DNA from: Rhizobiales bacterium dw_265
Lineage (GTDB): Bacteria; Pseudomonadota; Alphaproteobacteria; Micropepsales; Micropepsaceae
Reading direction: 5' to 3'
NCBI GenBank assembly: GCA_018449595.1
Contig: JAAVUU010000003.1
Location: 434,001 to 498,000, forward strand
Length of the DNA: 64,000 bases
Shown: piece by piece, positions 27,339-37,099 of the stretch
Layout of the letters: every line of letters starts with the position of its first letter
Numbering within the stretch: position 1 is the stretch's first letter
The notes under the pieces: model-generated
What the model was told of the DNA's origin: nothing
The model's database searches: none
Seen by the model: only the letters and a program-made list of their open reading frames with translations
Translations under genes and position numbers: made by a program

Positions 27339-29559
27339 CAAAAACCACAATCCCCCGCTCGCCGTCGCCAATGAGGACGCGTCCGACGCGTCTCCCGAAA
27401 TTTCGACCGACGGCGCAGTGGCGCTGGATCATCGGGGTGTCCACGCGCTGGACCCGTCCTCACCGCTGCGTTTCGTCAACCGGGAACTGTCCTGGCTGGC
27501 CTTCAACCGCCGCGTCATCGAGGAGGCGCTGAACGAGCGCCATCCGCTGTTCGAGCGGGTGCGCTTTCTGTCCATCTCGGCCTCCAACCTGGACGAATTC
27601 TACATGGTGCGCGTCGCCGGCCTGATGGGCATGGTACGCGCCGGCGTCACCACCGCCAGCGCCGACGGCCTGACCCCGGCGGAACAGCTGGCCGAAGTGG
27701 ACAAGGCCGCCCGCGCCCTGATCGCCGACCAGCAGAGCATCTGGTCGCAGCTGCATGTCGAACTGCGCAAGGAAGGCATCAAGGTGGTGGCGGGCGACGA
27801 GATCGTCGACGCCGACCGCGATTATCTCGACGCCCAGTTCGCCGAGCAGATTTTCCCGGTGCTGACGCCGCTGGCGATCGACCCGGCCCATCCCTTTCCC
27901 TTCATTCCCAACCTGGGCTTCACCATCGCGGTGCAGCTGACCAACAAGCGCGACGGCAAGAATTTCTCGGCGCTGATTCCGGTGCCGCCGCAGCTTCGCC
28001 GCTTCATCCGCCTGCCGGACACCGCGCCGCGCAACGTGCGCTTCATCCCGCTGGAGCATGTGATCGCGCTGTATTTCGACAAGCTGTTCCCCGGCCATGA
28101 TGTGACCGGCTGGGGCATGTTCCGCCTGTTGCGCGACAGCGACGTGGAGGTCGAGGAAGAAGCCGAAGACCTGGTGCTGCTGTTCGAAAGCCTGCTCAAG
28201 CGCCGCCGCCGCGGCAGCGTCATCCACATGAAATGCAGCGCCTCGATGCCCGAGCCGCTGCGCCAGTTCATCGCCGAGCATCTCGGCCTGGACGACAGCG
28301 AGATCGTGATCGTCGAAAACCTGATGGGCCTGTCGGACCTGGGCAAGCTGATCCTGCCGGAGCGGCCCGACCTGGTGTTCAAGCCCTATATCGCCCGTTT
28401 CCCCGAGCGCATCCGCGACCATGGCGGCGACTGTTTCGCCGCCATCCGCGAAAAGGACCTGATCGTCCATCATCCCTTCGAGAGCTTCGATACGGTGGTG
28501 CAGTTCATCCGCCAGGCCGCCGCCGATCCCGATGTGGTGGCGATCAAGCAGACGCTGTACCGCACCTCGTCCGACAGCCCCATCGTGGGGGCGCTGATCG
28601 AAGCCGCCGAGGCCGGCAAGTCCGTCACCGCTTTGGTCGAATTGAAGGCCCGCTTCGACGAGGCCGCCAACATCAAATGGGCCCGCGACCTGGAGCGGGC
28701 CGGCGTGCAGGTGGTCTATGGCTTCATCGCGCTCAAGACCCACGCCAAGATCAGCCTGGTGGTGCGGCGCGAGCAGGGCCAGCTTGCCACCTATTGCCAT
28801 TTCGGCACGGGCAACTATCACCCCAACACCGCGAAAATCTACACCGACCTGTCGCTGTTCAGCGCCGATCCGGCGCTGGGCCGCGACGCCGCCCAGATGT
28901 TCAACTTCATCACCGGCTATGCCGAGCCGGTGGCGCTGGAAAAGCTGGCGATGTCGCCGCTCACCCTGCGCGGCCGCCTGGTCGAGGACATCCAGCATGA
29001 AATCGCCAATGCCCGCGCCGGCAAGCCGGCCCATATCTGGGTCAAGCTCAACAGCCTAGTGGACCCCGGCATGATCGACGGCCTGTATCGCGCCAGCCAG
29101 GCCGGCGTGAAGGTGGAACTGATCGTGCGCGGCATCTGCTGCCTGCGCCCCGGCGTGCCCGGCCTGTCGGAGAATATCCACGTCAAGTCCATTGTCGGCC
29201 GCTTCCTGGAACACAGCCGCATCGTCTGCTTCGGCAACGGCCACGAACTGCCGCACAAGGAGGCCAAGGTCTATATTTCCTCGGCCGACTGGATGCCGCG
29301 CAACCTGGACCGCCGCGTGGAAACCCTGGTTCCCATCGACAATCCCACGGTCCATCAACAGGTGCTTGACCAGATCATGGTGGCGCAGCTCAAAGACCAG
29401 GCGCAAAGCTGGTATATGGAGTCCGACGGTCGCTATCTCCGCGATTCGCATTCCGAGGACGCCGATGCCTTTTCCGCGCACACTTACTTCATGACCAACC
29501 CGTCGCTTTCCGGTCGTGGCAAGGCGCTCAAGATGCAGAATCCGGCAAAGCGCAAGTAA
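27334..29559 (+). CDS. ppk: polyphosphate kinase 1
   Basis: PPK1 makes inorganic polyphosphate reversibly from ATP at the membrane. The 741-residue protein has the N-terminal [15 protein letters not shown] and [13 protein letters not shown]. The catalytic phospholipase-D-like half carries the expected autophosphorylated His470 in [10 protein letters not shown] and the following [16 protein letters not shown]. The first 45 residues are a poorly conserved leader, so the start could be later. ppx follows five bases after its stop, which couples synthesis and hydrolysis of polyphosphate. Confidence 0.96.
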   Translation: MTKNHNPPLAVANEDASDASPEISTDGAVALDHRGVHALDPSSPLRFVNRELSWLAFNRRVIEEALNERHPLFERVRFLSISASNLDEFYMVRVAGLMGMVRAGVTTASADGLTPAEQLAEVDKAARALIADQQSIWSQLHVELRKEGIKVVAGDEIVDADRDYLDAQFAEQIFPVLTPLAIDPAHPFPFIPNLGFTIAVQLTNKRDGKNFSALIPVPPQLRRFIRLPDTAPRNVRFIPLEHVIALYFDKLFPGHDVTGWGMFRLLRDSDVEVEEEAEDLVLLFESLLKRRRRGSVIHMKCSASMPEPLRQFIAEHLGLDDSEIVIVENLMGLSDLGKLILPERPDLVFKPYIARFPERIRDHGGDCFAAIREKDLIVHHPFESFDTVVQFIRQAAADPDVVAIKQTLYRTSSDSPIVGALIEAAEAGKSVTALVELKARFDEAANIKWARDLERAGVQVVYGFIALKTHAKISLVVRREQGQLATYCHFGTGNYHPNTAKIYTDLSLFSADPALGRDAAQMFNFITGYAEPVALEKLAMSPLTLRGRLVEDIQHEIANARAGKPAHIWVKLNSLVDPGMIDGLYRASQAGVKVELIVRGICCLRPGVPGLSENIHVKSIVGRFLEHSRIVCFGNGHELPHKEAKVYISSADWMPRNLDRRVETLVPIDNPTVHQQVLDQIMVAQLKDQAQSWYMESDGRYLRDSHSEDADAFSAHTYFMTNPSLSGRGKALKMQNPAKRK

Positions 29560-29564
29560 CGGGC

Positions 29565-31091
29565 ATGGCCGTAACCGATCTTCGCACTGCCTGGCCGCCC
29601 CAGGGGCAGGTCAAGAGCCAGGTCAAGACGCGCGGCCCCGTGGCCATCGTGGACATCGGCTCCAATTCCGTGCGTTTGGTGATCTATGAATCCCTGACGC
29701 GGGTGGCCGCCACCCTGCAGAACGAGAAATCCATCTGCGGCATAGGCCGCGACATGGTCACCACCGGCCGCCTGCATGCCGAAGGCTGCACCGACGCGCT
29801 GGAGGCGCTGGGCCGCTTTCGCCTGATCGCCGACGGCTTCAAGGTGGAGATGCGCGAGGCGGTGGCGACGGCGGCGGCCCGCGATGCCTCCAATGGCGCG
29901 GAATTCATCCGCCGGGCCGAGGCCCAGTGGGGCGCGCCGATCCAGATCCTGGCGGGCGAGGACGAAGCCCGCATCGCCGCCGAAGGCGTGGTGGCGGGCA
30001 TTCCCGACGCCGACGGGCTGGCGGCCGACCTGGGCGGCGGTTCGCTGGACATGGTGTCGGTCAAGGGGGGCAAGACCGGCGCCGCCGTGACCCTGCCGTT
30101 CGGGCCGCTGCGCCTGATGGACCAGTCCAGGGGCGATCCCGACAAGGCGCGCGATATCGTGGACAAGGGGCTGAAACAGCTTGCGGGCGGCAGCCTGTCG
30201 GCGCCGGCGCTGTATGCGGTGGGCGGCATCTGGCGCAGCCTGGCGCGCGTGGACATGGAAGAGCAGGGCTATCCCGTGCATGTGCTGCAGCAATACACCA
30301 TCCCGCGCGGGCGGGCGCTGAGGCTGTGCAAACTGCTGGCCGGGCTGTCGCGGGAAAGCGTGCGCAAGATCAAGACCGTCTCCAAGCGCCGCGCCGACAG
30401 CCTGCCCTATGGCGCGGTGGTGCTGGAGCGGCTGCTGGAAGCCGGCAATATCAAGGATGTGGTGATCTCGGCCTATGGCCTGCGCGAGGGCGTGCTGTTC
30501 TCGCGCCTGCCGGCGGAGGAACGCGCCCGCGATCCGCTGGTGGAATATGCCCGCGCCTCCAATGCCAGGACCGCGCGCGTCGCCGCCCATGCCCAAGAGA
30601 TGCTGGACTGGACGCGGGTTCTGTTCGACGGCGAAAGCGCGGAGATGGCGCGTATCCGCGAAGCCAGCGCCTTTTTCTCGGATGTCGCCTGGCGGCGGCA
30701 TCCCGATGACCGCGCCCTGGGCGCCTTCTCCCAGGTCCTGACCGCGCCCTTTGCCGGGGCCTCGCACCGCGCCCGGGCGCTGATCGCGGCCAGCGTCTTT
30801 CACCGCTACTCCGGCGACGAGGATTTTCCCCAGCACATGGCCCTGCAGGGACTGCTGGACAAGGACGACGAAAAGCGCGCGCTGCTCTTGGGCCTGACCT
30901 GGCGCTTCGCCTTTTCGCTGTCGGCATCGGCGGCCGGCGAACTGGGCATCTACAAGCTGCGCATGACCCCGTCCAAGATCGTCCTGGGCGTGCCGTCGCG
31001 GCGCGAAGCCATTGCCGGCGAGCCGGTTCAAAAACGTCTCGGGGAACTGGCGGACGTGCTGGGCCGCAAGGGCGAAATTCTCGTCGGCTGA
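29565..31091 (+). CDS. ppx: exopolyphosphatase / guanosine pentaphosphatase family
   Basis: Ppx/GppA enzymes release phosphate from polyphosphate or from pppGpp. The 508-residue actin-fold ATPase-like protein has IVDIGSNSVRLVIYE near residue 30 and the second phosphate loop ADLGGGSLDM near 160, followed by a C-terminal helical HD-like domain. Sequence alone does not separate Ppx from GppA, but the position right after ppk favours exopolyphosphatase. No terminator is seen on its own strand. Confidence 0.92.
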   Translation: MAVTDLRTAWPPQGQVKSQVKTRGPVAIVDIGSNSVRLVIYESLTRVAATLQNEKSICGIGRDMVTTGRLHAEGCTDALEALGRFRLIADGFKVEMREAVATAAARDASNGAEFIRRAEAQWGAPIQILAGEDEARIAAEGVVAGIPDADGLAADLGGGSLDMVSVKGGKTGAAVTLPFGPLRLMDQSRGDPDKARDIVDKGLKQLAGGSLSAPALYAVGGIWRSLARVDMEEQGYPVHVLQQYTIPRGRALRLCKLLAGLSRESVRKIKTVSKRRADSLPYGAVVLERLLEAGNIKDVVISAYGLREGVLFSRLPAEERARDPLVEYARASNARTARVAAHAQEMLDWTRVLFDGESAEMARIREASAFFSDVAWRRHPDDRALGAFSQVLTAPFAGASHRARALIAASVFHRYSGDEDFPQHMALQGLLDKDDEKRALLLGLTWRFAFSLSASAAGELGIYKLRMTPSKIVLGVPSRREAIAGEPVQKRLGELADVLGRKGEILVG

Positions 31092-31124
31092 ATAAAAAAG
31101 CGCCGCCCCGGATGGAGCGGCGCT
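31091..31124 (-). terminator. rho-independent terminator of the 31150-31413 gene
   Basis: Read on the minus strand, the stem AGCGCCGC/GCGGCGCT (31117-31124 and 31099-31106, perfect 8 bp) is followed by TTTTTTATT. It lies 26 bases after the stop codon of the small exported protein and just abuts the ppx stop codon on the other strand. Confidence 0.8.
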
Positions 31125-31149
31125 CTGCCGTCGTCGCGTGATGCGATTC

Positions 31150-31413
31150 TTACGACATGTCGTTCAGGGCATGCTTCATGTGCATGATGCAGGCGGTCTC
31201 TTCCTGCGCGGACATGGAGCTCCTGGCCATGTCCATCTGGCGCTGCGCGTCCTTCTTCTGGCGGCTTTCGGCCACGGAAGGCAGCTTGGCGTTGGCCTGG
31301 TCCATCATGCTCTTGCAGCTGTTGGACGGGGCGTCGTTGGCCGACTGGGCGGAGGCGGGGACAGTGAAGGCAAGCGCGGCGGCCATGGCGGCCATCATCA
31401 GGGTGGTTTTCAT
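31150..31413 (-). CDS. small exported Met-rich protein, unknown
   Basis: An 87-residue protein with a signal peptide (MKTTLMMAAMAAALAF, cleaved near ASAQ). The helical mature part is rich in Met, Gln and Lys and has two cysteines that could pair in the periplasm. The ATG at 31413 has AGGAAG nine bases upstream. It has its own leader hairpin and a strong terminator, so it is a stand-alone transcription unit, perhaps abundantly expressed. TATATT at 31468-31473 on this strand is a possible -10 box. No family recognised. Confidence 0.7.
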   Translation of the reverse strand: MKTTLMMAAMAAALAFTVPASAQSANDAPSNSCKSMMDQANAKLPSVAESRQKKDAQRQMDMARSSMSAQEETACIMHMKHALNDMS

Positions 31414-31436
31414 GCTGGGGTCTTCCTGCGTATGAG

Positions 31437-31458
31437 CCGGACGCAAAAACGTGTCCGG
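31437..31458 (-). promoter_or_regulatory. leader hairpin of the 31150-31413 gene
   Basis: On the transcript the sequence CCGGACACG-UUUUU-GCGUCCGG forms a stem with a U-rich loop about 24 bases upstream of the start codon. Such a structure could stabilise the mRNA or act as an RNA-binding site; there is no matching known riboswitch. Confidence 0.35.
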
Positions 31459-31613
31459 CAAGTCGGCAATATACAAGACGAACTGATGGCGGCGTCACGG
31501 AAACCATAGCCGCATTGCAGCAATCGTCATTGCAGCGCAGGAAATCGCGGCATGGTTGCCTGCGATGCGATCATGCCGCCAATAGAGGCACTAACGATCG
31601 GCATGGAACTTCG

Positions 31614-31742
31614 TCAGAGCAACAGGCCAAGATGAAGGACGATGGCCAAGGTCGCGATCACGCCGAAGGGCACGGCCAGCGCCGCATGCAGGAAATTGCT
31701 GAAGCGTTCGCCGGTGGGACGGGAAGGGGGGATATGAAACAT
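31614..31742 (-). CDS. 42-residue single-helix membrane protein
   Basis: The ATG at 31742 follows an excellent Shine-Dalgarno (AAAAGGAGC, about nine bases upstream). The 42-residue product has a basic N-terminus (SRPTGERFSNF) followed by one hydrophobic helix that runs to the end (ALAVPFGVIATLAIVLHLGL). It is too short for most gene finders. Size, topology and ribosome binding site argue for a real small membrane protein; function unknown. The 200 bases downstream (31414-31613) hold no other gene. Confidence 0.6.
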   Translation of the reverse strand: MFHIPPSRPTGERFSNFLHAALAVPFGVIATLAIVLHLGLLL

Positions 31743-31852
31743 GGCTTGCTCCTTTTGATGTTCGCCGGGGAATGGCGAACGCAAGGACGCTAGCGGTTTG
31801 CGTTTGCGCGCGGGGTCAAGTGTTCGGCAGCGAAGCGAAAAGAATGCGTGAG

Positions 31853-32164
31853 TTACGCGGCTTTCACGATGGCGATGGCGCGCCGCGCCAGTTCCACCGC
31901 GCGCGCGCTGTCCAGCGGACGGCAGAACTGGCCGCGCTGCAGGAAGTCGATCTCCGCCGCGATGGCGCTTTCGCCCGCGCCGCTGCGCACCCGGTGCGCC
32001 AGGTGGCGGGCGAACTCCTCCATCTCGTCGCGCGAGGCGTCCTCGGGAAGATCCAGCGACATCCAGAAAATGCCCGCCACCACCTCGTCCAGGATTTCCA
32101 GGCGGGGATTGAACTTCTTTTTGGCCGGTGGGGCGGCAAACGGGGCGTGGACGCGCATGTTCAT
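31853..32164 (-). CDS. hypothetical cytoplasmic protein, about 103 residues
   Basis: A largely helical, soluble protein with no signal or membrane segment. It starts MNMRVHAPFAAPPAKKKFNP and has a conserved-looking acidic middle (DLPEDASRDEMEEFARHLAHRV). The second Met, six bases on, is an alternative start. It is divergent from the response regulator gene and reads towards the 42-residue membrane protein, 110 bases away. I do not recognise a family. Confidence 0.6.
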   Translation of the reverse strand: MNMRVHAPFAAPPAKKKFNPRLEILDEVVAGIFWMSLDLPEDASRDEMEEFARHLAHRVRSGAGESAIAAEIDFLQRGQFCRPLDSARAVELARRAIAIVKAA

Positions 32165-32290
32165 GGTGCAAGCCTAGTGCGGCGCGGCGAAAATCCGGGT
32201 TAAGTCTTCGCCAGCAAATTGTAAGGAATGTGAAAAGGCTGCTGACAGGGCGCGCCTGCGGGGGCACCTTCCAGAAAATAGGAGCCGGAC

Positions 32291-32980
32291 TTGCACGTAT
32301 TGCTGGTTGATGACGATGCCGCGCTGAGCGAGCTGTTGACCGAATATCTCGCCGGCGAAAGCATCCGCACCACGTCGGTGTTCAACGGTCCCGATGGCGC
32401 GGCCGCCGCCTTGTCGGGCCGCTTCGACGCGGTGATCCTGGACATCATGCTGCCGGGCATCGACGGCAATGAAGTGCTGCGCCGCATCCGCCAGTCCGGC
32501 GGCCCCGCCGGCAATGTGCCGGTCATCATGCTGACCGCCAAGGGCGGCGATGTGGACCGGGTGGTGGGGCTGGAGATGGGCGCCGACGATTATGTCGCCA
32601 AGCCCTATTTCCCGCGCGAACTGGTGGCGCGGCTGCGCGCGGTGATGCGCCGCCAGCGCGATGCCGCGCCGGCGCAAAGCTGGAAGGTGGCGGCGCTGGA
32701 ACTGTCGCCCGGCAAGCGCGAGGTGCGCTGGCGGGATGCCGCCTTCGAACTGACGACATCGGAATTCGACCTGCTGGAAAGCCTGATGCGCGCCGGCGAC
32801 AATGTCTCCACCAAGGAAGAACTGTCGCTGCAGGTGCTGGGGCGGCCGCGCGAGACCTATGACCGCAGCGTGGACGTGCATGTCTCCAACCTGCGCCGCA
32901 AGCTGGCGGCGGCCAGCGCCGAGGCTTGCGAGATCGAGACCATTCGCGGCGTCGGCTACCGCCTCAGAGTGCAATCGTGA
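32291..32980 (+). CDS. OmpR/CpxR-type response regulator
   Basis: A 229-residue two-component regulator. The receiver domain has the acidic pocket (VDDD at 6-9), phospho-acceptor Asp51 (VILDIMLPG), a conserved Thr in MLTAKG and Lys in VAKPY. The C-terminal winged helix ends with VSNLRRKLAAA and IRGVGYRL. Translation must begin at TTG (32291), as AGGAG lies eight bases before it and no ATG is available. The histidine kinase gene begins ten bases after the stop codon. Confidence 0.92.
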   Translation: MHVLLVDDDAALSELLTEYLAGESIRTTSVFNGPDGAAAALSGRFDAVILDIMLPGIDGNEVLRRIRQSGGPAGNVPVIMLTAKGGDVDRVVGLEMGADDYVAKPYFPRELVARLRAVMRRQRDAAPAQSWKVAALELSPGKREVRWRDAAFELTTSEFDLLESLMRAGDNVSTKEELSLQVLGRPRETYDRSVDVHVSNLRRKLAAASAEACEIETIRGVGYRLRVQS

Positions 32981-32990
32981 GGGTGCAGGG

Positions 32991-34259
32991 ATGACGCGGC
33001 GGCTGTTCTGGAAAATCCTGTTCGGCTTCTGGCTGACCTTCCTGATCATCGTCCAGGCCACCTGGCTGATGTTCAATATGTTGCGCCCGGCGGAACGCTC
33101 GGAATTCGCGCGCGGCATCGCCAGCATCGCGGTGGAATCGGTGGCCTCGCGCCTGCATGCCGGCGGCCCGGTCGCGGTCGAGCAGCAGATCGCCGCCTGG
33201 CCGTCGGACCAGCGCAACCAGATCGCGCTGGTGCCCGTGGGGCAGGGGCTTTCCGATCGTCCCGTGCTGGCGGAAACCGCGGCGGCCGCGCCCGGCGGCG
33301 CGCGCTACCGCATTGTCTATTATGCCCGCCCGCCGCACCAGCGCGGCCCCTTCGACATTCCCCGCGAGGTGTGGCTGCCCGCCGCCTTCGGCGGCCTGGC
33401 CTTCGCCGCCATCCTGGCCTGGTACCTGTCGCGTCCGATCGAGCGCATGCGGCTGGGCTTCGGCCGCCTGGCGCAAGGCAATTTCGCCACCCGCCTGGGC
33501 CCCGCCATGGGACGGCGCCGCGACGAGATCGCCGACCTGGCGCATGACTTCGACCGCATGGCGGTCAGGCTGGAGGAACTGGTGGCCTCGCGCGACCGGC
33601 TGCTGGCCGATGTCAGCCACGAATTGCGCACGCCGCTGGCGCGGCTGACCTTGGCCATCGGGCTGGCGCGGCAAGACCCTTCACGCATGGCGGTGGCGCT
33701 GGACCGTATCGGCGGCGAGGCGGCCAAGCTGGACGAGATGGTGGGCGAACTGCTGACCCTGACCAAGCTGGAAAGCGGCCACGACAGCCGCGAGGATTAT
33801 TTCGACCTGGCCGAGATCGTGAAGGCGGTGGTACAGGACGCCCAGTATGAAGCCTCCGCCAAGGGCGCGGAGGTCGCCCTGGAGATCGAGCCCGCGGACG
33901 AGGGCTTTGAATGGCTGGCGCCCGGCAACGGCAAGCTGGTCAGCCGGGCGGTGGAAAATGTCATCCGCAACGCCGTGCGCTATTCCGCCGAAAAGGGCCG
34001 GGTCGGCGTCACCCTGAACCGAAACCGCAATGGCAACACCTATAGCCTGGTGGTGGCGGACGAAGGGCCGGGCGTGCCCCCCGAAGTGCTGGGCAAGCTG
34101 TTCAAGGCCTTCGGCGTTTCGGCCGACGGTTTCGGCTTCGGCCTGGGGCTGGCCATCGCCCAGCGCGCCATCGCGGTGAATGGGGGGGCGATCTCGGCGC
34201 GCAACCGCCAGCCGCGGGGGCTGGAAATGGCGATCACCCTGCCGGCCGCCGCCGTCTGA
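32991..34259 (+). CDS. CpxA-like membrane sensor histidine kinase
   Basis: The 422-residue kinase has helices at about 8-29 and 128-146 that enclose a periplasmic sensor of about 95 residues. A HAMP domain (about 147-200) is followed by the phospho-acceptor His210 in DVSHELRTP, then an HATPase domain with ENVIRNAVRYS, DEGPGVP and GFGFGLGLAIA. It forms a pair with the regulator just upstream. Topology is CpxA-like, suggesting envelope stress sensing, but the signal is not known. Its location right before tatABC may be accidental. Confidence 0.92.
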   Translation: MTRRLFWKILFGFWLTFLIIVQATWLMFNMLRPAERSEFARGIASIAVESVASRLHAGGPVAVEQQIAAWPSDQRNQIALVPVGQGLSDRPVLAETAAAAPGGARYRIVYYARPPHQRGPFDIPREVWLPAAFGGLAFAAILAWYLSRPIERMRLGFGRLAQGNFATRLGPAMGRRRDEIADLAHDFDRMAVRLEELVASRDRLLADVSHELRTPLARLTLAIGLARQDPSRMAVALDRIGGEAAKLDEMVGELLTLTKLESGHDSREDYFDLAEIVKAVVQDAQYEASAKGAEVALEIEPADEGFEWLAPGNGKLVSRAVENVIRNAVRYSAEKGRVGVTLNRNRNGNTYSLVVADEGPGVPPEVLGKLFKAFGVSADGFGFGLGLAIAQRAIAVNGGAISARNRQPRGLEMAITLPAAAV

Positions 34260-34410
34260 CCCGATTTGCTGCGGCCGCGAGAAATAACCGCTTTTGGAAC
34301 CGGCCCTTGCGCGCTGCCCCCAAGCAGCCTTAAGTGACGCCAAGGGCTGTGTGCGGAAGGCGTTCGCCCGGCCAAAGATTCAGTTTTTCAAGGGCTTAAG
34401 GAGTAATCCG

Positions 34411-34614
34411 ATGGGTGCGTTCAGTGTCTGGCACATTCTGATCCTGGCGGCGATCGCGCTGGTGCTGTTCGGCGGCCGCGGCAAGGTCAGCGACTTGATG
34501 GGCGACTTCGGCAAGGGCATCAACAGCTTCAAGAAGGGCCTGTCGGATCACGACAAGGACGATCCCAAGGTGATCAACGCCGAGGCCAAGGAAAAGGACA
34601 AGACCACCGCCTGA
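34411..34614 (+). CDS. tatA: twin-arginine translocase subunit TatA
   Basis: TatA oligomerises to form the pore for folded Tat substrates. The 67-residue protein has an N-terminal membrane helix ([17 protein letters not shown]) followed by the [25 protein letters not shown] amphipathic helix and a charged tail. AAGGAG at 34398-34403 supports the start. It is the first gene of tatABC; the 151 bases upstream separate it from the kinase gene. Confidence 0.95.
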   Translation: MGAFSVWHILILAAIALVLFGGRGKVSDLMGDFGKGINSFKKGLSDHDKDDPKVINAEAKEKDKTTA

Positions 34615-34636
34615 CCTGCCTTAAGGCGCCGATGTC

Positions 34637-35044
34637 ATGTTCGATCTGTTCAGCTGGAGTCACATCGTCATCCTGCTCACCGTGGCGCTTGTCGTGGTTG
34701 GGCCCAAGGATCTGCCGCGCCTGATGAACATGGCGGGCAAGTGGGCGGGCAAGGCCCGCGCCATGGCCAACGAATTCCGCAAGAGCTTCGACGAGATGGC
34801 GCGCCAGGCCGAACTGGACGAACTGCGCAAGGAAATCGAGAACCTGAAGAAGAACAATCCGGTTTCCGACCTCGCCAACAGCGTCGCCGACATGAACAGC
34901 GCCATCAACAGCACCAGCCTGGATGGCGCAGGCGCCGCCGAAACCGTCCCGCCCGTGGAAGACCCCATTTCCGAGCATGCCGTCGAGCCGCGCGCCGGTG
35001 AATTCCAGGTGACGGATACCGCCAAAGAGCCGTCTTCTTCGTGA
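34637..35044 (+). CDS. tatB: twin-arginine translocase subunit TatB
   Basis: TatB forms the substrate receptor with TatC. The 135-residue protein has one N-terminal helix (WSHIVILLTVALVVVGP), the conserved Pro-Lys-Asp-Leu-Pro after it, a long amphipathic helix of about 50 residues and an acidic, disordered tail. It lies between tatA and tatC with small gaps. Confidence 0.95.
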   Translation: MFDLFSWSHIVILLTVALVVVGPKDLPRLMNMAGKWAGKARAMANEFRKSFDEMARQAELDELRKEIENLKKNNPVSDLANSVADMNSAINSTSLDGAGAAETVPPVEDPISEHAVEPRAGEFQVTDTAKEPSSS

Positions 35045-35054
35045 TGGACGCGCC

Positions 35055-35857
35055 GTGATCACACCGACCCCGGAAGACGAAGCCGCGCTCGACGCCACCA
35101 AGGCGCCGCTGATGGAGCATTTGCTGGAACTGCGCACCCGCCTGATCTGGGCGGTGCTGTCGTTCGCGCTGTGCTTCATCATCTGCTTTGCCTTCGCCAG
35201 GCAGATTTTCGACTTCCTGATCGTGCCGCTGCATGCCGCCACCAACCACCTGATCTACACCGCGCTGACCGAGGTGTTCTTCACCTATGTCAAGATCGGC
35301 ATGTTCGGCGGCATCTGCCTGGGCTTTCCGGCCATCGCGGCGCAGATCTGGATTTTCGTCGCGCCCGGACTTTACAAGCACGAGAAGCGCGCCTTCCTGC
35401 CCTTCCTGGCCTGGACGCCGGTGATGTTCCTGATGGGGGCTGCCTTCGTCTATTATGTGATGCTGCCCTTCTCGATCAAATTCTTCGGCAGCTACCAGAT
35501 CGCGGCCACCGCCAGCACCATGGGTGTGGAGCTGCAGGCCAAGGTCAGCGACTATCTCGACCTGGTGATGACGCTTATTTTCGCCTTCGGTCTGACGTTT
35601 CAGTTGCCGGTGCTGCTGTCGCTCTTGGGCAAGGTCGGCATCGTGACCACCAAGGCGCTGCGCGACATGCGCAAATTCGCCTATGTCGGGCTGTTCGGCG
35701 TGGCGGCGGTGTTCACCCCGCCCGACGCCTTTTCGATGCTGTGCCTGGCGTTTCCGCTGGTGGCGCTTTACGAGGTCTCGGTGTTCTGCGTGATGATGAT
35801 CGAACGCAACCGCGCCCGGGAAGACGCCGCCCGCGCTGCCAAGGACTTGGTCGCGCC

Positions 35858-35861
<4 letters not shown>
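35055..35861 (+). CDS. tatC: twin-arginine translocase subunit TatC
   Basis: TatC is the six-helix membrane core that recognises the twin-arginine signal. The 268-residue protein has the N-terminal MEHLLELRTRLIW and the conserved FTYVKIGMFGG and FGLTFQLPV regions. The start is GTG at 35055, ten bases after tatB. Its TAG overlaps the end of the convergent histidine kinase gene by four bases. Confidence 0.95.
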
Positions 35862-36922
<1,061 letters not shown>

Positions 36923-37007
36923 CGGTCATCCCTTCCAGTACGTGGACATGTTACGCACAGCCGGGTTGCGACATGGTTTAACGGTTGCAGGAATTTGGCG
37001 GACGGAA

Positions 37008-37022
37008 TTAGGCGTTTGTTAA
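37008..37022. promoter_or_regulatory. possible CtrA site between a histidine kinase gene and serS
   Basis: TTAG-N7-TTAA at this position matches seven of eight bases of the CtrA full site TTAA-N7-TTAA. It lies in the 177-base divergent gap between the PleC/DivJ-like kinase gene and serS, 86 bases from the kinase start. A single near match in a gap of this size is weak evidence. Confidence 0.25.
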
Positions 37023-37099
37023 GCCGGAGAAAGCCCCGAAAACCGGGTTTTGACCTGGGACGCCGGGCCATGGCATGACCGGGGCCCACGGAGATTCCC

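Noticed and set aside
31099..31124. Terminator for ppx on the plus strand
   Set aside because: The stem has no T-run on the plus strand; the T-run is on the minus side and serves the opposite gene.
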